Part shown: piece after piece, positions 1 through 9,587 of the stretch
Position numbering within the stretch: position 1 is the first letter of the stretch
Layout: each line of letters begins with the position of its first letter
Source of the DNA: Mesorhizobium sp. M4B.F.Ca.ET.058.02.1.1
GTDB taxonomy: Bacteria; Pseudomonadota; Alphaproteobacteria; Rhizobiales; Rhizobiaceae
Length of the DNA stretch: 64,000 nt
NCBI RefSeq assembly: GCF_003952505.1
Contig: NZ_CP034450.1
Span: 4,960,001 to 5,024,000 of the forward strand
Direction: 5' to 3'
Position numbers and translations under genes: made by a program
The notes under the pieces: model-generated
Databases searched by the model: none
Told to the model about the DNA's origin: nothing
The model's input: only the letters and a program-made list of their open reading frames with translations

Positions 1-1
1 A

Positions 2-1219
2 GCCCGCGTCGCCACCTTCCTGTCGGACCCGCAACGCTCGTTTGCCGCAACGCTACGGCGGATGATGACGACAAACCATCTCGGGACGGGGCATAACCCT
101 CAGGTCCATCCCGTAGTGGCCTCGGCGGCTCGCGAACTCCTGAACAAGTCGGAAAACGAGCGCTCAGGCGTCCTCTCGACCGCCATGTCCTTTCTTGGGC
201 TTTATCGTGATCCAACGGTCGCGGCGGCCACTTCGTCCTGCGACTGGCGCATCGCTGACCTAGTGGATGGAGAGCGACCGCTGTCGCTCTATCTGGTCGT
301 GCCGCCTTCGGATATCTCGCGCACCAAGCCTTTGGTGCGACTGATCTTGAACCAGATCGGCAGGCGGTTGACGGAGCGTCTGGAGGGGGACCCGAAGAAG
401 AGCCGTAAGCATCAGCTGCTCATGATGCTGGACGAGTTTCCGGCGCTCGGTCGCCTCGACTTCTTCGAAACGGCGCTCGCCTTCATGGCAGGTTATGGCA
501 TTCGCTCCTATCTGATCGCACAATCTTTGAACCAGGTTTCAAAGGCCTATGGCGAGAACAATGCTATTCTCGACAATTGCCACGTGCGAATTGCCTTTTC
601 CTCCAATGACGAACGCACGGCCAAGCGCATCTCGGATGCCCTCGGCACCGCAACCGAACTTAGGTCGATGCGCAACTATGCGGGCCATCGGCTTGCGCCC
701 TGGCTTTCACATGTCATGGTGAGCCGCCAGGAAACCGCGCGCCCGCTCCTGACGCCAGGCGAGGTGATGCAATTGCCGCCGTCAGACGAATTGGTCCTGG
801 TTTCTGGGTTGCCGCCGATCCGCGCCAAGAAGCTGCGCTATTATCAGGATCAGAATTTCACAGATCGGGTGCTGCCTGCGCCGGTGCTGCACGACGGACC
901 CTATGCGGACTGCCCTGCATCACGCCCGGACGGCTGGACTGGACAAGTGTGCAGCGTCGATAGCCGACTTGCTGCGGACGAGGAAAGCGCCGACGCGCCA
1001 GTTGAAGACGAGGGAGGCGTTCAGCAGCAACGCCATCCAAGCCTGCCCGAAGAAGACGTTGTTGTCTCTCAAGAGCCCGATCAGGCCGATCTGTACAAGC
1101 CCGCAGACGATGACAGCGAAGCGCTCGCGGACAAGCGTGTCATGGATCGGATTTCCACTGCGGCCCGCGCCTACGGTATCAACGAGGGCAGGGGCGACGA
1201 TGTCATTCCCGGCTTCTGA
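2..1219 (+). CDS. traG: Conjugal transfer coupling protein TraG, C-terminal part (5' end outside window)
   Basis: This is the VirD4-like coupling ATPase that feeds relaxase-bound DNA into the mating channel at the inner membrane. The frame is open to the left edge, so the N-terminal membrane segments and Walker A motif are missing. The visible part has the Walker B-like LLMMLDEFPALGRL, the AQSLNQ segment and a conserved tail. The last 110 residues or so are acidic and low in conservation, as is usual for TraG. It heads the transfer block and lies just before a ribbon-helix-helix gene and trbB. Family assignment is confident. Confidence 0.9.
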   Translation, partial: ARVATFLSDPQRSFAATLRRMMTTNHLGTGHNPQVHPVVASAARELLNKSENERSGVLSTAMSFLGLYRDPTVAAATSSCDWRIADLVDGERPLSLYLVVPPSDISRTKPLVRLILNQIGRRLTERLEGDPKKSRKHQLLMMLDEFPALGRLDFFETALAFMAGYGIRSYLIAQSLNQVSKAYGENNAILDNCHVRIAFSSNDERTAKRISDALGTATELRSMRNYAGHRLAPWLSHVMVSRQETARPLLTPGEVMQLPPSDELVLVSGLPPIRAKKLRYYQDQNFTDRVLPAPVLHDGPYADCPASRPDGWTGQVCSVDSRLAADEESADAPVEDEGGVQQQRHPSLPEEDVVVSQEPDQADLYKPADDDSEALADKRVMDRISTAARAYGINEGRGDDVIPGF

Positions 1220-1335
1220 AGTCCGCTGAGTTGCAGAGCGCACCTCAGCGTAGATAACGGCCATAAGCAATTTTGAGCGTCTGGCCGATGCTTCTCCCGT
1301 CGCCGGCGCAACGCCGGGCCGTCGGAACGAGCCGC

Positions 1336-1749
1336 ATGAAGCCGCACCGCATTCGCCATCAGTTTCTGCTTGAGCCGGAGCTCAGCGAGAAACTGGACAA
1401 CCTCAGTCGCGATCCGTCAACGACCAAATCAGCGATCGTGGCGAAGGCGATCGAGGCGTTCATCGAGCGGCGTGGCGAGAGCGAGTTCGATCGGCGCTAC
1501 GGCGTAAGGCTTGACCGGCTCTCCCGCGATCTTGCCCACGTCAGGCGCGATTCCGAGGTGATCCTGGAGAGCCTGGCGCTCTTCATCCGCTTTTCGATCA
1601 CCCTTCACGCCCACACGCCGGTCCCGGATCGGGCAACGCAGGCTATTGCCCAAGAGCGTTTCGAGAAATTCGTTGAGAAGGTCGGCCGCCAGATCGCTTC
1701 CGGCAAAAAGTCGCTTAGCAAAGACAATGGTGGGGGAGGGGAAGGATGA
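1336..1749 (+). CDS. Ribbon-helix-helix (CopG-like) protein between traG and trbB
   Basis: A 137-residue protein with a short N-terminal ribbon-helix-helix pattern (RIRHQFLLEPELSEKLDNLS, then a helix ending AIEAFIERR) followed by a helical tail. Such proteins usually bind DNA as dimers. The position between traG and trbB is standard in rhizobial Trb elements, where it probably regulates the transfer operon. An upstream in-frame start at 1273 would add 21 residues that do not resemble the family, so the MKPHRIRHQF start is preferred. The stop overlaps the trbB start in an ATGA, implying translational coupling. The target operator is unknown. Confidence 0.75.
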   Translation: MKPHRIRHQFLLEPELSEKLDNLSRDPSTTKSAIVAKAIEAFIERRGESEFDRRYGVRLDRLSRDLAHVRRDSEVILESLALFIRFSITLHAHTPVPDRATQAIAQERFEKFVEKVGRQIASGKKSLSKDNGGGGEG

Positions 1750-2714
1750 GCTCTCATCCCGAGGCCGACCACCGGCGGCGTGTCATGCTGCGCACCGCCA
1801 TGGGTCCGGCAATCACCGAAGCCCTGGCCGATCCGTCCGTCATCGAGGTGATGGTCAATCCCGACGGCGCGCTGCGACTCGACCGGTTAGGCGAAGGTCG
1901 GGTCGATACCGACGTTCACATGCACCCGTCCGAGGCAGAACGTATCATCCGCCTGGTTGCTTCGCACGTGCGCGCCGAGGCGCACGCCGACAACCCGATC
2001 GTCAGTGCCGAATTGCCGTCTGGCGAACGCTTCGAAGGCCTGCTGCCACCTGTGGTGTTGGCGCCATGTTTTGCCATCCGCAAGCCCGCCGCGAAAGTCT
2101 ACACCCTGGCCGACTATGTTGCCGAACGCATCATGCTGCCGCTGCAGGCCGATGCGCTGAAAAAGGCCGTCCGCGAGCGGCGCAACATGCTGATCGCCGG
2201 CGGCACTTCCTCGGGGAAGACAACACTCGCCAACGCTCTGCTGGCTGAAGTCGCCGAATGCGACGATCGGGTGATCCTGATCGAGGACACACGCGAACTG
2301 CAGTGCGCGGCCAGGGACTGCGTTGCCCTGAGAACAAGGCGGGGCTCGGTCACCCTTGCCGATCTCGTGCGCTCGACGCTGAGGCTCAGGCCGGACCGCA
2401 TCATCGTGGGCGAGGTGAGGGGCGCGGAAGCGCTCGACATGCTGAAGGCATGGAACACCGGGCACCCAGGCGGCATCGCTACCGTACACGCCAATTCCGC
2501 GCGCTCGGCTCTCTATCGCATTGAGCAACTCGCCCAGGAAGCGGTGGTCACCGTTCCCCGCCGGCTCATCGCTGAGGCGATAGATCTGATCGTCTTCATA
2601 GCGGGACGCGGCTCGTCGCGCCACATCGACGCAATCGCCGAGGTCACCGGTCTCGACGGCAGCGGCGATTACGCCGTTGCCCCGCTCACGCTTTCGCAAC
2701 TCCAGCAGCTTTGA
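1746..2714 (+). CDS. trbB: Conjugal transfer ATPase TrbB
   Basis: This is a VirB11/GspE-type hexameric ATPase that powers assembly or substrate switching of the Trb type IV secretion system from the cytoplasmic face. The 322-residue length is normal. Walker A is seen as GGTSSGKTT near residue 152, then the Asp box (ILIEDTRELQC), Walker B (RPDRIIVGEVRG) and the His box (GHPGGIATVHANS). It is the first gene of the trbBCDEJLFGI series and overlaps the preceding regulator gene by four bases. Confidence 0.95.
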   Translation: MSSHPEADHRRRVMLRTAMGPAITEALADPSVIEVMVNPDGALRLDRLGEGRVDTDVHMHPSEAERIIRLVASHVRAEAHADNPIVSAELPSGERFEGLLPPVVLAPCFAIRKPAAKVYTLADYVAERIMLPLQADALKKAVRERRNMLIAGGTSSGKTTLANALLAEVAECDDRVILIEDTRELQCAARDCVALRTRRGSVTLADLVRSTLRLRPDRIIVGEVRGAEALDMLKAWNTGHPGGIATVHANSARSALYRIEQLAQEAVVTVPRRLIAEAIDLIVFIAGRGSSRHIDAIAEVTGLDGSGDYAVAPLTLSQLQQL

Positions 2715-2726
2715 AAGGCCTTCCTC

Positions 2727-3035
2727 ATGCGCAAGAAGCTTCGCTTTCTTTCGTCCACAGCGCTCGCGTTTCTTAACACGGCCCCGGTTTATGCCGCCGG
2801 CTCCGGCATGCCGTGGGAGCAGCCGCTGCAGCAGATCCTGGAGTCCGTGCAGGGACCGGTCGCCAAGATCGTTGCGGTGATCATCATTATCACCACCGGC
2901 CTGACGCTTGCCTTCGGCGACACCGCCGGTGGTTTTCGGCGCCTGATTCAGATCGTCTTCGGTCTGTCAATCGCCTTCGCGGCATCGAGCTTCTTCCTCT
3001 CCTTCTTCTCCTTCGGTGGTGGGGCGCTCGTCTGA
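2727..3035 (+). CDS. trbC: Pilin precursor TrbC
   Basis: The major pilin of the conjugative pilus, a VirB2 homologue. The 102-residue precursor has an N-terminal signal region ending near PVYAAGS, followed by two long hydrophobic segments (around IVAVIIIITTGLTLAFG and a second one near the C terminus), the layout of TrbC pilins that are processed and sometimes cyclised. It starts 12 bases after trbB and its stop overlaps the trbD start (TGATG). Confidence 0.9.
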   Translation: MRKKLRFLSSTALAFLNTAPVYAAGSGMPWEQPLQQILESVQGPVAKIVAVIIIITTGLTLAFGDTAGGFRRLIQIVFGLSIAFAASSFFLSFFSFGGGALV

Positions 3036-3307
3036 TGGCCGCCGGGGAGCAGCATATCGAGGGCTTCGCAGTACCGGTCCACCGGGCGCTGACCGAGCCG
3101 ATCCTGCTCGGCGGGGCTCCGCGCGCGGTGGCGATCCTCAACGGTACAGTGGCCGCGGCCATTGGCTTCGGCTTGCAGCAATGGATTGCTGGTCTGGTGC
3201 TTTGGATCGCAGGCCACTCGTTAGCGGTGTTTGCCGCAAGACGCGATCCGGACTTCGCCAGCGTGCTTGTGCGCCACCTACGTCTGAAGGGGTGGCTTGC
3301 ATGCTGA
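3035..3307 (+). CDS. trbD: Conjugal transfer protein TrbD
   Basis: A small VirB3-like inner membrane protein of 90 residues. It shows the conserved opening of the family (VPVHRALTEPILLGGAPR) and two adjacent hydrophobic segments in the middle. TrbD pairs with the TrbE ATPase in pilus biogenesis. It overlaps both neighbours (TGATG with trbC, ATGCTGA with trbE), so the three genes are tightly coupled. Confidence 0.9.
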   Translation: MAAGEQHIEGFAVPVHRALTEPILLGGAPRAVAILNGTVAAAIGFGLQQWIAGLVLWIAGHSLAVFAARRDPDFASVLVRHLRLKGWLAC

Positions 3308-5751
3308 ACCTTTCGGAATATCGAAGCAAAGCCGACCGGCTTGCCGACCATCTACCCTGGGCTGCCTTGGTGGCGCCCGGCATCGTGCTCAACAAGGACG
3401 GCAGCTTTCAGCGGACGTTGCGGTTCCGCGGCCCGGATCTCGAAAGTGCGACGGAGGCTGAACTCGTCGGCATTTGCGCCCGGGCGAACAATGCTCTCAG
3501 ACGCCTTGGCTCTGGCTGGGCATTGTTCTTTGAGGCCGAGCGCACAGAAGCGCTGGGCTATCCGAACTCGCATTTTCCTGACGCCGCGTCGTGGCTGGTC
3601 GACGAAGAACGCCGCGCTGCTTTCGAGGGGAAGGTAGCGCACTACGAGAGCCGCTATCATCTGACCTTGGTGTTTATGCCACCGCCGGACGCCCAGGCGC
3701 GCGCAGAAAGCGCGCTCGTCGACTCTCATTATTCCCGAGGAGAAAGAGACTGGCGCCAGGATCTGGCGAGGTTCCGTGACGAGACCAACCGCGTGCTCGA
3801 TCTCTTCTCGGGTTTCATGTCCGAAGTACGCGTCCTCGATGATGCTCAGACGTTGACCTACCTCCACGGCACGATTTCGCCTCGTCGCCATCCTATCATG
3901 GCCCCGGAAACGCCGATATATCTGGATGCAATCCTGGTCGATGCGCCGCTTACCGGTGGCCTGGAGCCGATGCTGGGTGAGCAGCATCTTCGCACACTGA
4001 CCATCCTCGGCTTTCCGAACCTCACCCGGCCCGGAATCCTCGATACCCTCAATCATCAGGATTTCGCCTATCGCTGGATGACGCGCTTCATTCCGCTCGA
4101 GAAAACGGAAGCCACGAAGACGCTGACGCGATTGCGCCGGCAGTGGTTTGCCAAGCGCAAATCGATCGTGGCAATCCTACGCGAGGTCATTACCAACGAG
4201 CCGGTCCCGCTTGTCGATAACGATGCCGACAACAAGGCGCTCGATGCCGACGAAGCCCTTCAGGCATTGGGCGGTGATCATGTGAGTTTCGGCTATCTCA
4301 CCACCACCGTGACGGTGTGGGGCGAGGATCGCCAAGCCGCTGCAGAGAAGCTTCGCGCGGTCGAGCGCATCATCAATGGGCTCGGCTTCACCACGATCCG
4401 AGAAGGCGTCAATGCGGTCGAGGCTTGGCTCGGCTCATTGCCTGGCCATGTCTACGCTAACGTTCGCCAACCGCTCGTTCATACATTGAACCTTGCCCAT
4501 CTCATGCCGCTGTCGTCGGTTTGGGCCGGTCCTGCGACAAACGAGCATCTCGCGAAAGTCACCCAAACCGAAGCGCCACCGCTTTTCGTTGCCGAGACCA
4601 GTGGGTCGACACCGTTTCGGCTTTCCACCCACGTCGAAGATGTCGGCCACATGCTGGTTGTTGGTCCGACCGGCGCCGGCAAGTCGGTTCTGCTTGCTCT
4701 GATTGCTCTGCAGTTCAGGCGCTATGCCGGCGCCCAGGTTTATGTCTTCGACAAAGGCAATTCGGCCCGTGCTGCAACACTTGCCATGGGTGGAGAACAC
4801 CACGCGCTAGGAGCGGACGGTTCCCTTGCCTTTCAGCCACTGCGCAGCATCAACGACCAGGCTAGCCGAAGCTGGGCGGCCGAATGGATCGCCAGCCTTG
4901 TTGCCCACGAGAACGTCACCGTCACGCCGGAGGTGAAGGAGGCTATTTGGTCAGCGCTGGCCAGCCTTGCCACCGCGCCGGCGCAGGAACGCACACTGAC
5001 CGGTCTTTCGGTCCTGCTTCAATCCAATGCGCTGAAGACCGCATTGATGCCCTACACGCTCGACGGTCCCTTCGGCCGCCTGCTCGATGCCGATCATGAT
5101 GGGCTGGCCTTGTCGGATGTGCAGTGTTTCGAGACCGAGGAGTTAATGCACAGCCAAGGCGCTTTGCTGCCGGTGCTTACCTATCTGTTCCAGCGACTTG
5201 AGGAACGGTTCGACGGACGGCCCACGCTGATCATGCTCGACGAGGCGTGGGTCTATCTCGACAATCCGCTGTTCGCCGCCCGCATCCGCGAATGGCTGAA
5301 GGTGCTGCGAAAGAAGAACGTGTCGGTTGTCTTCGCTACGCAGTCGCTGGCTGATATCGCGGGCTCTGGCATAGCGCCGGCAATCATCGAAAGCTGCCCG
5401 CAGCGCATTTTCCTTCCCAATGATCGTGCCGTGGAACCCCAGGCGCGCACAGCCTACGAGCGCTTCGGTTTAAGCGAGCGGCAGATCGAATTGATCGCCC
5501 GCGCCACGCCGAAGCGTCAGTATTATCTGCAATCGCGCCGCGGCAACCGTCTGTTCGAGCTCGAGCTTGGCCCCATCGCTCTTGCGCTTTGCGGTGCTTC
5601 CGATCCGGCCACGCAGACTCTGATCGACAGGATCATGTCCGAAGACGGGCAAGGCAGCTTTGCCTCGCAGTTCCTGATCGCGCGCGGCCTCGATTGGGCC
5701 GGCGAACTTCTCAAGCAATTCCCTCAACCAGACAAGGAGCAATTCTCATGA
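3301..5751 (+). CDS. trbE: Conjugal transfer ATPase TrbE
   Basis: A VirB4-type ATPase, the largest Trb component at 816 residues, acting at the inner membrane in pilus assembly. Walker A GPTGAGKS lies near residue 455 and Walker B TLIMLDEAWVYL follows about 185 residues later, with the ATQSLADI segment after it. The long N-terminal domain matches family layout. A longer open frame exists upstream, but the MLNLSEYRSKADRL start matches TrbE proteins and overlaps the trbD stop. Confidence 0.95.
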   Translation: MLNLSEYRSKADRLADHLPWAALVAPGIVLNKDGSFQRTLRFRGPDLESATEAELVGICARANNALRRLGSGWALFFEAERTEALGYPNSHFPDAASWLVDEERRAAFEGKVAHYESRYHLTLVFMPPPDAQARAESALVDSHYSRGERDWRQDLARFRDETNRVLDLFSGFMSEVRVLDDAQTLTYLHGTISPRRHPIMAPETPIYLDAILVDAPLTGGLEPMLGEQHLRTLTILGFPNLTRPGILDTLNHQDFAYRWMTRFIPLEKTEATKTLTRLRRQWFAKRKSIVAILREVITNEPVPLVDNDADNKALDADEALQALGGDHVSFGYLTTTVTVWGEDRQAAAEKLRAVERIINGLGFTTIREGVNAVEAWLGSLPGHVYANVRQPLVHTLNLAHLMPLSSVWAGPATNEHLAKVTQTEAPPLFVAETSGSTPFRLSTHVEDVGHMLVVGPTGAGKSVLLALIALQFRRYAGAQVYVFDKGNSARAATLAMGGEHHALGADGSLAFQPLRSINDQASRSWAAEWIASLVAHENVTVTPEVKEAIWSALASLATAPAQERTLTGLSVLLQSNALKTALMPYTLDGPFGRLLDADHDGLALSDVQCFETEELMHSQGALLPVLTYLFQRLEERFDGRPTLIMLDEAWVYLDNPLFAARIREWLKVLRKKNVSVVFATQSLADIAGSGIAPAIIESCPQRIFLPNDRAVEPQARTAYERFGLSERQIELIARATPKRQYYLQSRRGNRLFELELGPIALALCGASDPATQTLIDRIMSEDGQGSFASQFLIARGLDWAGELLKQFPQPDKEQFS

Positions 5752-6473
5752 TGCGGCGACGCCTTCTCTCCGGCCTGATCACCGTTTCCCTGATCGCCAA
5801 GCCTATGGCCGACTATGTGCAGCCCGCGTACGCCCTTATCGTGTTCGATCCGTCCAATTATGCGCAGAACGTGCTGACGGCCGCGCGCGCATTGGAGCAG
5901 ATCAACAACCAAATCCAGTCGCTGCAGAATCAGGCGACCATGCTGCAGAACATGGCGCGCAATCTTCAGCGTCTGGATTTCTCTTCCGTTGGCCAACTCA
6001 CCGGTTCGCTCCATCGCATCGACGGCTTGATGGACCAGGCGAGTGGCCTCAGCTTTGATCTGGGCAAGCTTCAAGACCAGTGGCGCAGCCAATATCCGGA
6101 AAGCTACGACGCCACGATCAAAGTCAGCGATGTGGCGAGTGCTGCGCGGGAGCGTTGGCAAACCGCCATGCAGGCGTTCCGCCAGACCATGGGTGTCCAG
6201 TCGCAAATCGTCGAGAACGTCCGCGCCGACGGCGATCTGCTCGCCGATCTCGTCAACCGCAGCCAAGGGGCGGCCGGTGCGCTTCAGGCAAGCCAGGCCA
6301 CCAACCAGCTGATGGCGCTTTCGACAAAACAGCAGATGCAGATCCAGACGCTGCTCGCAACGCAGTTTCGAGCTGAGGCCGAGGATGCCGCCCGCAAGGC
6401 CCAGTCAGACGAAGCCGCCCGCGAGATGACGAAGCGGTTCTTGGGTACCGGCTCGGCTTATCCCGGCAATTAA
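5748..6473 (+). CDS. trbJ: Conjugal transfer protein TrbJ
   Basis: A VirB5-like periplasmic or pilus-tip protein, 241 residues. It has an N-terminal signal peptide (arginine-rich start, hydrophobic core, cleavage near PAYALIV), then a helical, glutamine-rich body (INNQIQSLQNQATMLQNM) typical of TrbJ. An AAGGAG ribosome binding site sits 8 bases before the chosen ATG inside the end of trbE, and the genes overlap by four bases. No trbK (entry exclusion lipoprotein) follows: the 33-base gap leads straight to trbL. Confidence 0.9.
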   Translation: MMRRRLLSGLITVSLIAKPMADYVQPAYALIVFDPSNYAQNVLTAARALEQINNQIQSLQNQATMLQNMARNLQRLDFSSVGQLTGSLHRIDGLMDQASGLSFDLGKLQDQWRSQYPESYDATIKVSDVASAARERWQTAMQAFRQTMGVQSQIVENVRADGDLLADLVNRSQGAAGALQASQATNQLMALSTKQQMQIQTLLATQFRAEAEDAARKAQSDEAAREMTKRFLGTGSAYPGN

Positions 6474-6506
6474 TCACGAGTTCATCACGACGAGAAAGGC
6501 AGCGGC

Positions 6507-7829
6507 ATGAACGACCTTGGCGTCATCGATCGCTTCATGGAGACCTTCATCCGCTACATCGACAGCGGGTTCGGTCTGCTATCGGGCGACCTCGCCTTCC
6601 TCACTACCATTCTGATCGGCATTGACATCACACTTGCCGGCCTGGCGTGGGCGCTCGGCGACGAAACCAGCGTTCTCGGCCGGCTTGTCCGCAAGGTGCT
6701 CTATGTTGGCGTCTTCGCCTTCATTCTGAACAATTTCAAGAACCTCGCCGATATCGTTTATCGTTCTTTTGCCGGTCTCGGGATTAAGGCGTCGGCCGGC
6801 AATCTGTCGGCAGACAATCTCTTGCGCCCGGGCCGCATTGCCGCGACCGGTTTCGAAGGTGCTTGGCCAATGCTTGACCAAGCCAGTCAGCTCCTGGGCT
6901 TCCCGGAAATCTTCGGCAACGCACTGACCATCTTCGTGCTGCTGATGGCCTGGTTCCTGGTTATCATCGCCTTCTTCATCCTTTCCATCCAGCTTTTCAT
7001 CACCATCCTAGAGTTCAAGCTCACCACGCTGGCAGGTTTTGTTTTGGTTCCATTCGCACTTTGGAACCGTTCAGCGTTCCTGGCCGAACGCGTGCTCGGC
7101 CATGTTATCTCGTCAGGCATCAAGGTGATGGTGCTCGCCGTCATTGTCGGTATCGGCTCCACGCTCTTCGGGGAGTTCGCTTCCGCATTGCAAGGCAAGG
7201 AGCCGGATCTTGCCGGTGCCATGTCCCAGGTACTGGGCGCACTGGCACTGCTTGGCCTTGGCATTTTTGGGCCGGGGATCGCGTCGGGTCTTGTCTCAGG
7301 CGCACCGCAGCTTGGGGCGGGCGCCGCCCTCGGCACGACCGCGGCGGCAGCGGGTGTATCACTCGTTGCTGGAGGCACAGCATTTGCTGGCGCGCGTATG
7401 GCAACCAGCGGCGGTCTCGCCGCCATCCGAGCCGGCACAACAATGGGATCGGCTGCTTCCACGTCATGGCAGATCGGGCGCGCAACCTCGCCCGACGCTG
7501 GCCTCTCCGGTGTGGCTGCTGGAATGCATGGTGTAACCAGTGCAGCTGGCGGCGCCGCTATACGCATAGCGCGATCCGCCACTGCAAGTGTTGGGCGCAA
7601 CGCCGATGCCGGGCGCGATGCCGCGTGGACCGCGACCGGCGGCGCGCCGACAGCGTCAATGACCGAACGCTCTGCCGGTTCGGCCACTGTTTCGGCGCCG
7701 ACGTGGGCAAGGCGCCTACGTTCTGAACAGACCGCCCGGGCAAATCGCCACGCTGCCATGCAAGCTGTCCGAGACGGAGACCGGCCGGGAGGCAGCGCCA
7801 ACCCCTCTCTCAACGACAAGGATGACTAG
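6507..7829 (+). CDS. trbL: Conjugal transfer protein TrbL
   Basis: A VirB6-like polytopic inner membrane protein of 440 residues that forms part of the translocation channel. Several hydrophobic segments occupy the first 270 residues. The remainder is rich in Ala, Gly and Ser and variable, which is normal for TrbL. It ends one base before the trbF start. Confidence 0.92.
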   Translation: MNDLGVIDRFMETFIRYIDSGFGLLSGDLAFLTTILIGIDITLAGLAWALGDETSVLGRLVRKVLYVGVFAFILNNFKNLADIVYRSFAGLGIKASAGNLSADNLLRPGRIAATGFEGAWPMLDQASQLLGFPEIFGNALTIFVLLMAWFLVIIAFFILSIQLFITILEFKLTTLAGFVLVPFALWNRSAFLAERVLGHVISSGIKVMVLAVIVGIGSTLFGEFASALQGKEPDLAGAMSQVLGALALLGLGIFGPGIASGLVSGAPQLGAGAALGTTAAAAGVSLVAGGTAFAGARMATSGGLAAIRAGTTMGSAASTSWQIGRATSPDAGLSGVAAGMHGVTSAAGGAAIRIARSATASVGRNADAGRDAAWTATGGAPTASMTERSAGSATVSAPTWARRLRSEQTARANRHAAMQAVRDGDRPGGSANPSLNDKDD

Positions 7830-8549
7830 ATGCTCTTCAAGCGACCCGTGCACCGTTACGGCAAAACACCCGAACCGGTCACGCCGTATCAAAAAGCCGC
7901 CCAACTGTGGGACGAGCGCATCGGCTCATCTCGACTGCAGGCCAGGAACTGGCGGATCATGGCCCTTGGCTGCCTGGCCTTGGCGACCGGGCTTTCCGGC
8001 GGACTCGTATGGCAGTCGATGCAAAGCCGTGTCGTGCCTTATGTCGTCGAGGTCGATGGCTTCGGCGAGACGCGCGCCGTCGCGCCGGCGGTCCGGAATT
8101 ATGAGCCCTCGGATGCTCAGATCGCCTGGCATCTCGGCCGCTTCATCCAGAATGTCCGTTCCGTTTCCACCGATCCGGTTTTGGTTCGGCAGAACTGGTT
8201 GGCAGCGTACGACTTTGCTAGCGATCGCGCAGCGCTCTTCCTCAACGAATACGCCAAGGCGAACGACCCCTTCGGTCAGATCGGAACGCGCAGTGTTTCG
8301 GTACAGGTCACCAGCGTGGTCAGAGCCTCCGAAAGTTCATTCCAGGTCAAATGGACCGAGCAGGTGTTTGAGCGCGGAAGCCTTGCCAGCACGATGCGCT
8401 GGACTGCGATCCTCACGATCGTGATCCGCTCGCCAAGCAATACGGATCAGCTGCGCAAGAATCCGCTCGGCGTCTTCATCAATGCCATTGACTGGTCACG
8501 CGAGCTCGACAGCGCCGTCCCAGCCCCCTTTCTCCGACGGAGTCCACCA
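7830..8549 (+). CDS. trbF: Conjugal transfer protein TrbF (frame reads on into trbG)
   Basis: A VirB8-like bitopic inner membrane protein. One membrane segment lies near residues 45 to 62, followed by the periplasmic NTF2-like domain (VVPYVVEVDGFG; ending GVFINAIDWSRELD). The family normally stops shortly after this point, but here no stop occurs and the frame continues into TrbG to 9587. Shifting by one base after the C5 run near 8523 gives a short Pro/Ser-rich tail with a stop overlapping the trbG start, so a lost base is the simplest explanation. See findings. Confidence 0.85.
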
Positions 8550-9587
8550 ATGAAAGGTAAAATGTCACCGATTCGTGCCGTGCTGATCCTATCGGTGTCG
8601 GCAGCGGTCGTTTCCGCTTGTGCATCGAAGAAGGTGCCGCCGCCTGAGATTTCCTATGACGCTGCCGACTTCAAACCGGCCGCGATCGAAAAAGCGCCGG
8701 AGAGGCCGATTAGAATTGTCGAGGTGCCAAAACCACTGCCGCTGCCTGGCCAAATGCAGCCCGAGCCCGGCAAGGCCGAGGACAAGCGCCCTCCTGAAGA
8801 ACGCGTCGCTGATGCCAACAAAGCCGCGACCCAGCAACCCACCAAGTACGGGTATGTTAATGCAGTGCAAGTCTACCCCTTCACCGATGGCGCGCTTTAT
8901 CAACTCTATGCCGCGCCGGAGCGCGTGACCGACATCGCTCTGCAGCCGGGCGAGAAACTAACCGCCGTGTCGGCTGGCGACACCGTGCGCTGGGTCATTG
9001 GCGATACCGCAAGCGGCACCGGTGACAATCAGCGCACCCATGTTCTGGTAAAACCCTTCGCGCCGGGTCTTGCCACCAATGTCGTCATTACGACGGACCG
9101 GCGGACCTATCATTTGCAGCTTCAAAGCACCGAGAAGACCGCAATGGCGGCAATCTCCTGGACCTACAGCCAAGACCAGATCATCGCGCTTCGCCAGCGC
9201 AATGCTCAAGCCGAGGCAGTTACACCGGTCGCGTCGAACATCGCGCTCGAAAACCTTCGCTTTCGCTACTCAATCAGTGGCGACACACCGCCCTGGAGAC
9301 CGACGCGAGCCTTCGACGACGGCAGCAAGGTCTATATTGAGTTCCCTCGTCGCATAGATCAGGGCGAGGCGCCACCACTCTTCATCGTCGGCGCAGATGG
9401 GAGCAGCGAGCTCGTCAACTATCGCGTGCGCGGCAACTATTACATCGTCGATCGGCTCTTCGCCGCGGCCGAACTTCGCCTCGGCACCAAGCGGCAGCAG
9501 GTGATCCGCATCAGCAGGATTGACGGCAGGCAACCGCAACGGCGGATCTCGCTCTTTCGCGGCAGCCGGCGAGGTGAGGGCTCATGA
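8550..9587 (+). CDS. trbG: Conjugal transfer lipoprotein TrbG
   Basis: A VirB9-like periplasmic and outer-membrane-associated component, 345 residues. The start is an ATG preceded by CGGAG at 7 bases. The N terminus is a lipoprotein signal (MKGKMSPIRAVLILS, lipobox VSAC). The body carries the TrbG/VirB9 pattern (VNAVQVYPFTDGALYQLYAA, then VLVKPFAPGLATNVVITTDR). It lies in frame with trbF without an intervening stop, so the assembled sequence predicts a 585-residue fusion, although internal initiation would still yield normal TrbG. The stop overlaps the trbI start. Confidence 0.9.
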   Translation: MKGKMSPIRAVLILSVSAAVVSACASKKVPPPEISYDAADFKPAAIEKAPERPIRIVEVPKPLPLPGQMQPEPGKAEDKRPPEERVADANKAATQQPTKYGYVNAVQVYPFTDGALYQLYAAPERVTDIALQPGEKLTAVSAGDTVRWVIGDTASGTGDNQRTHVLVKPFAPGLATNVVITTDRRTYHLQLQSTEKTAMAAISWTYSQDQIIALRQRNAQAEAVTPVASNIALENLRFRYSISGDTPPWRPTRAFDDGSKVYIEFPRRIDQGEAPPLFIVGADGSSELVNYRVRGNYYIVDRLFAAAELRLGTKRQQVIRISRIDGRQPQRRISLFRGSRRGEGS

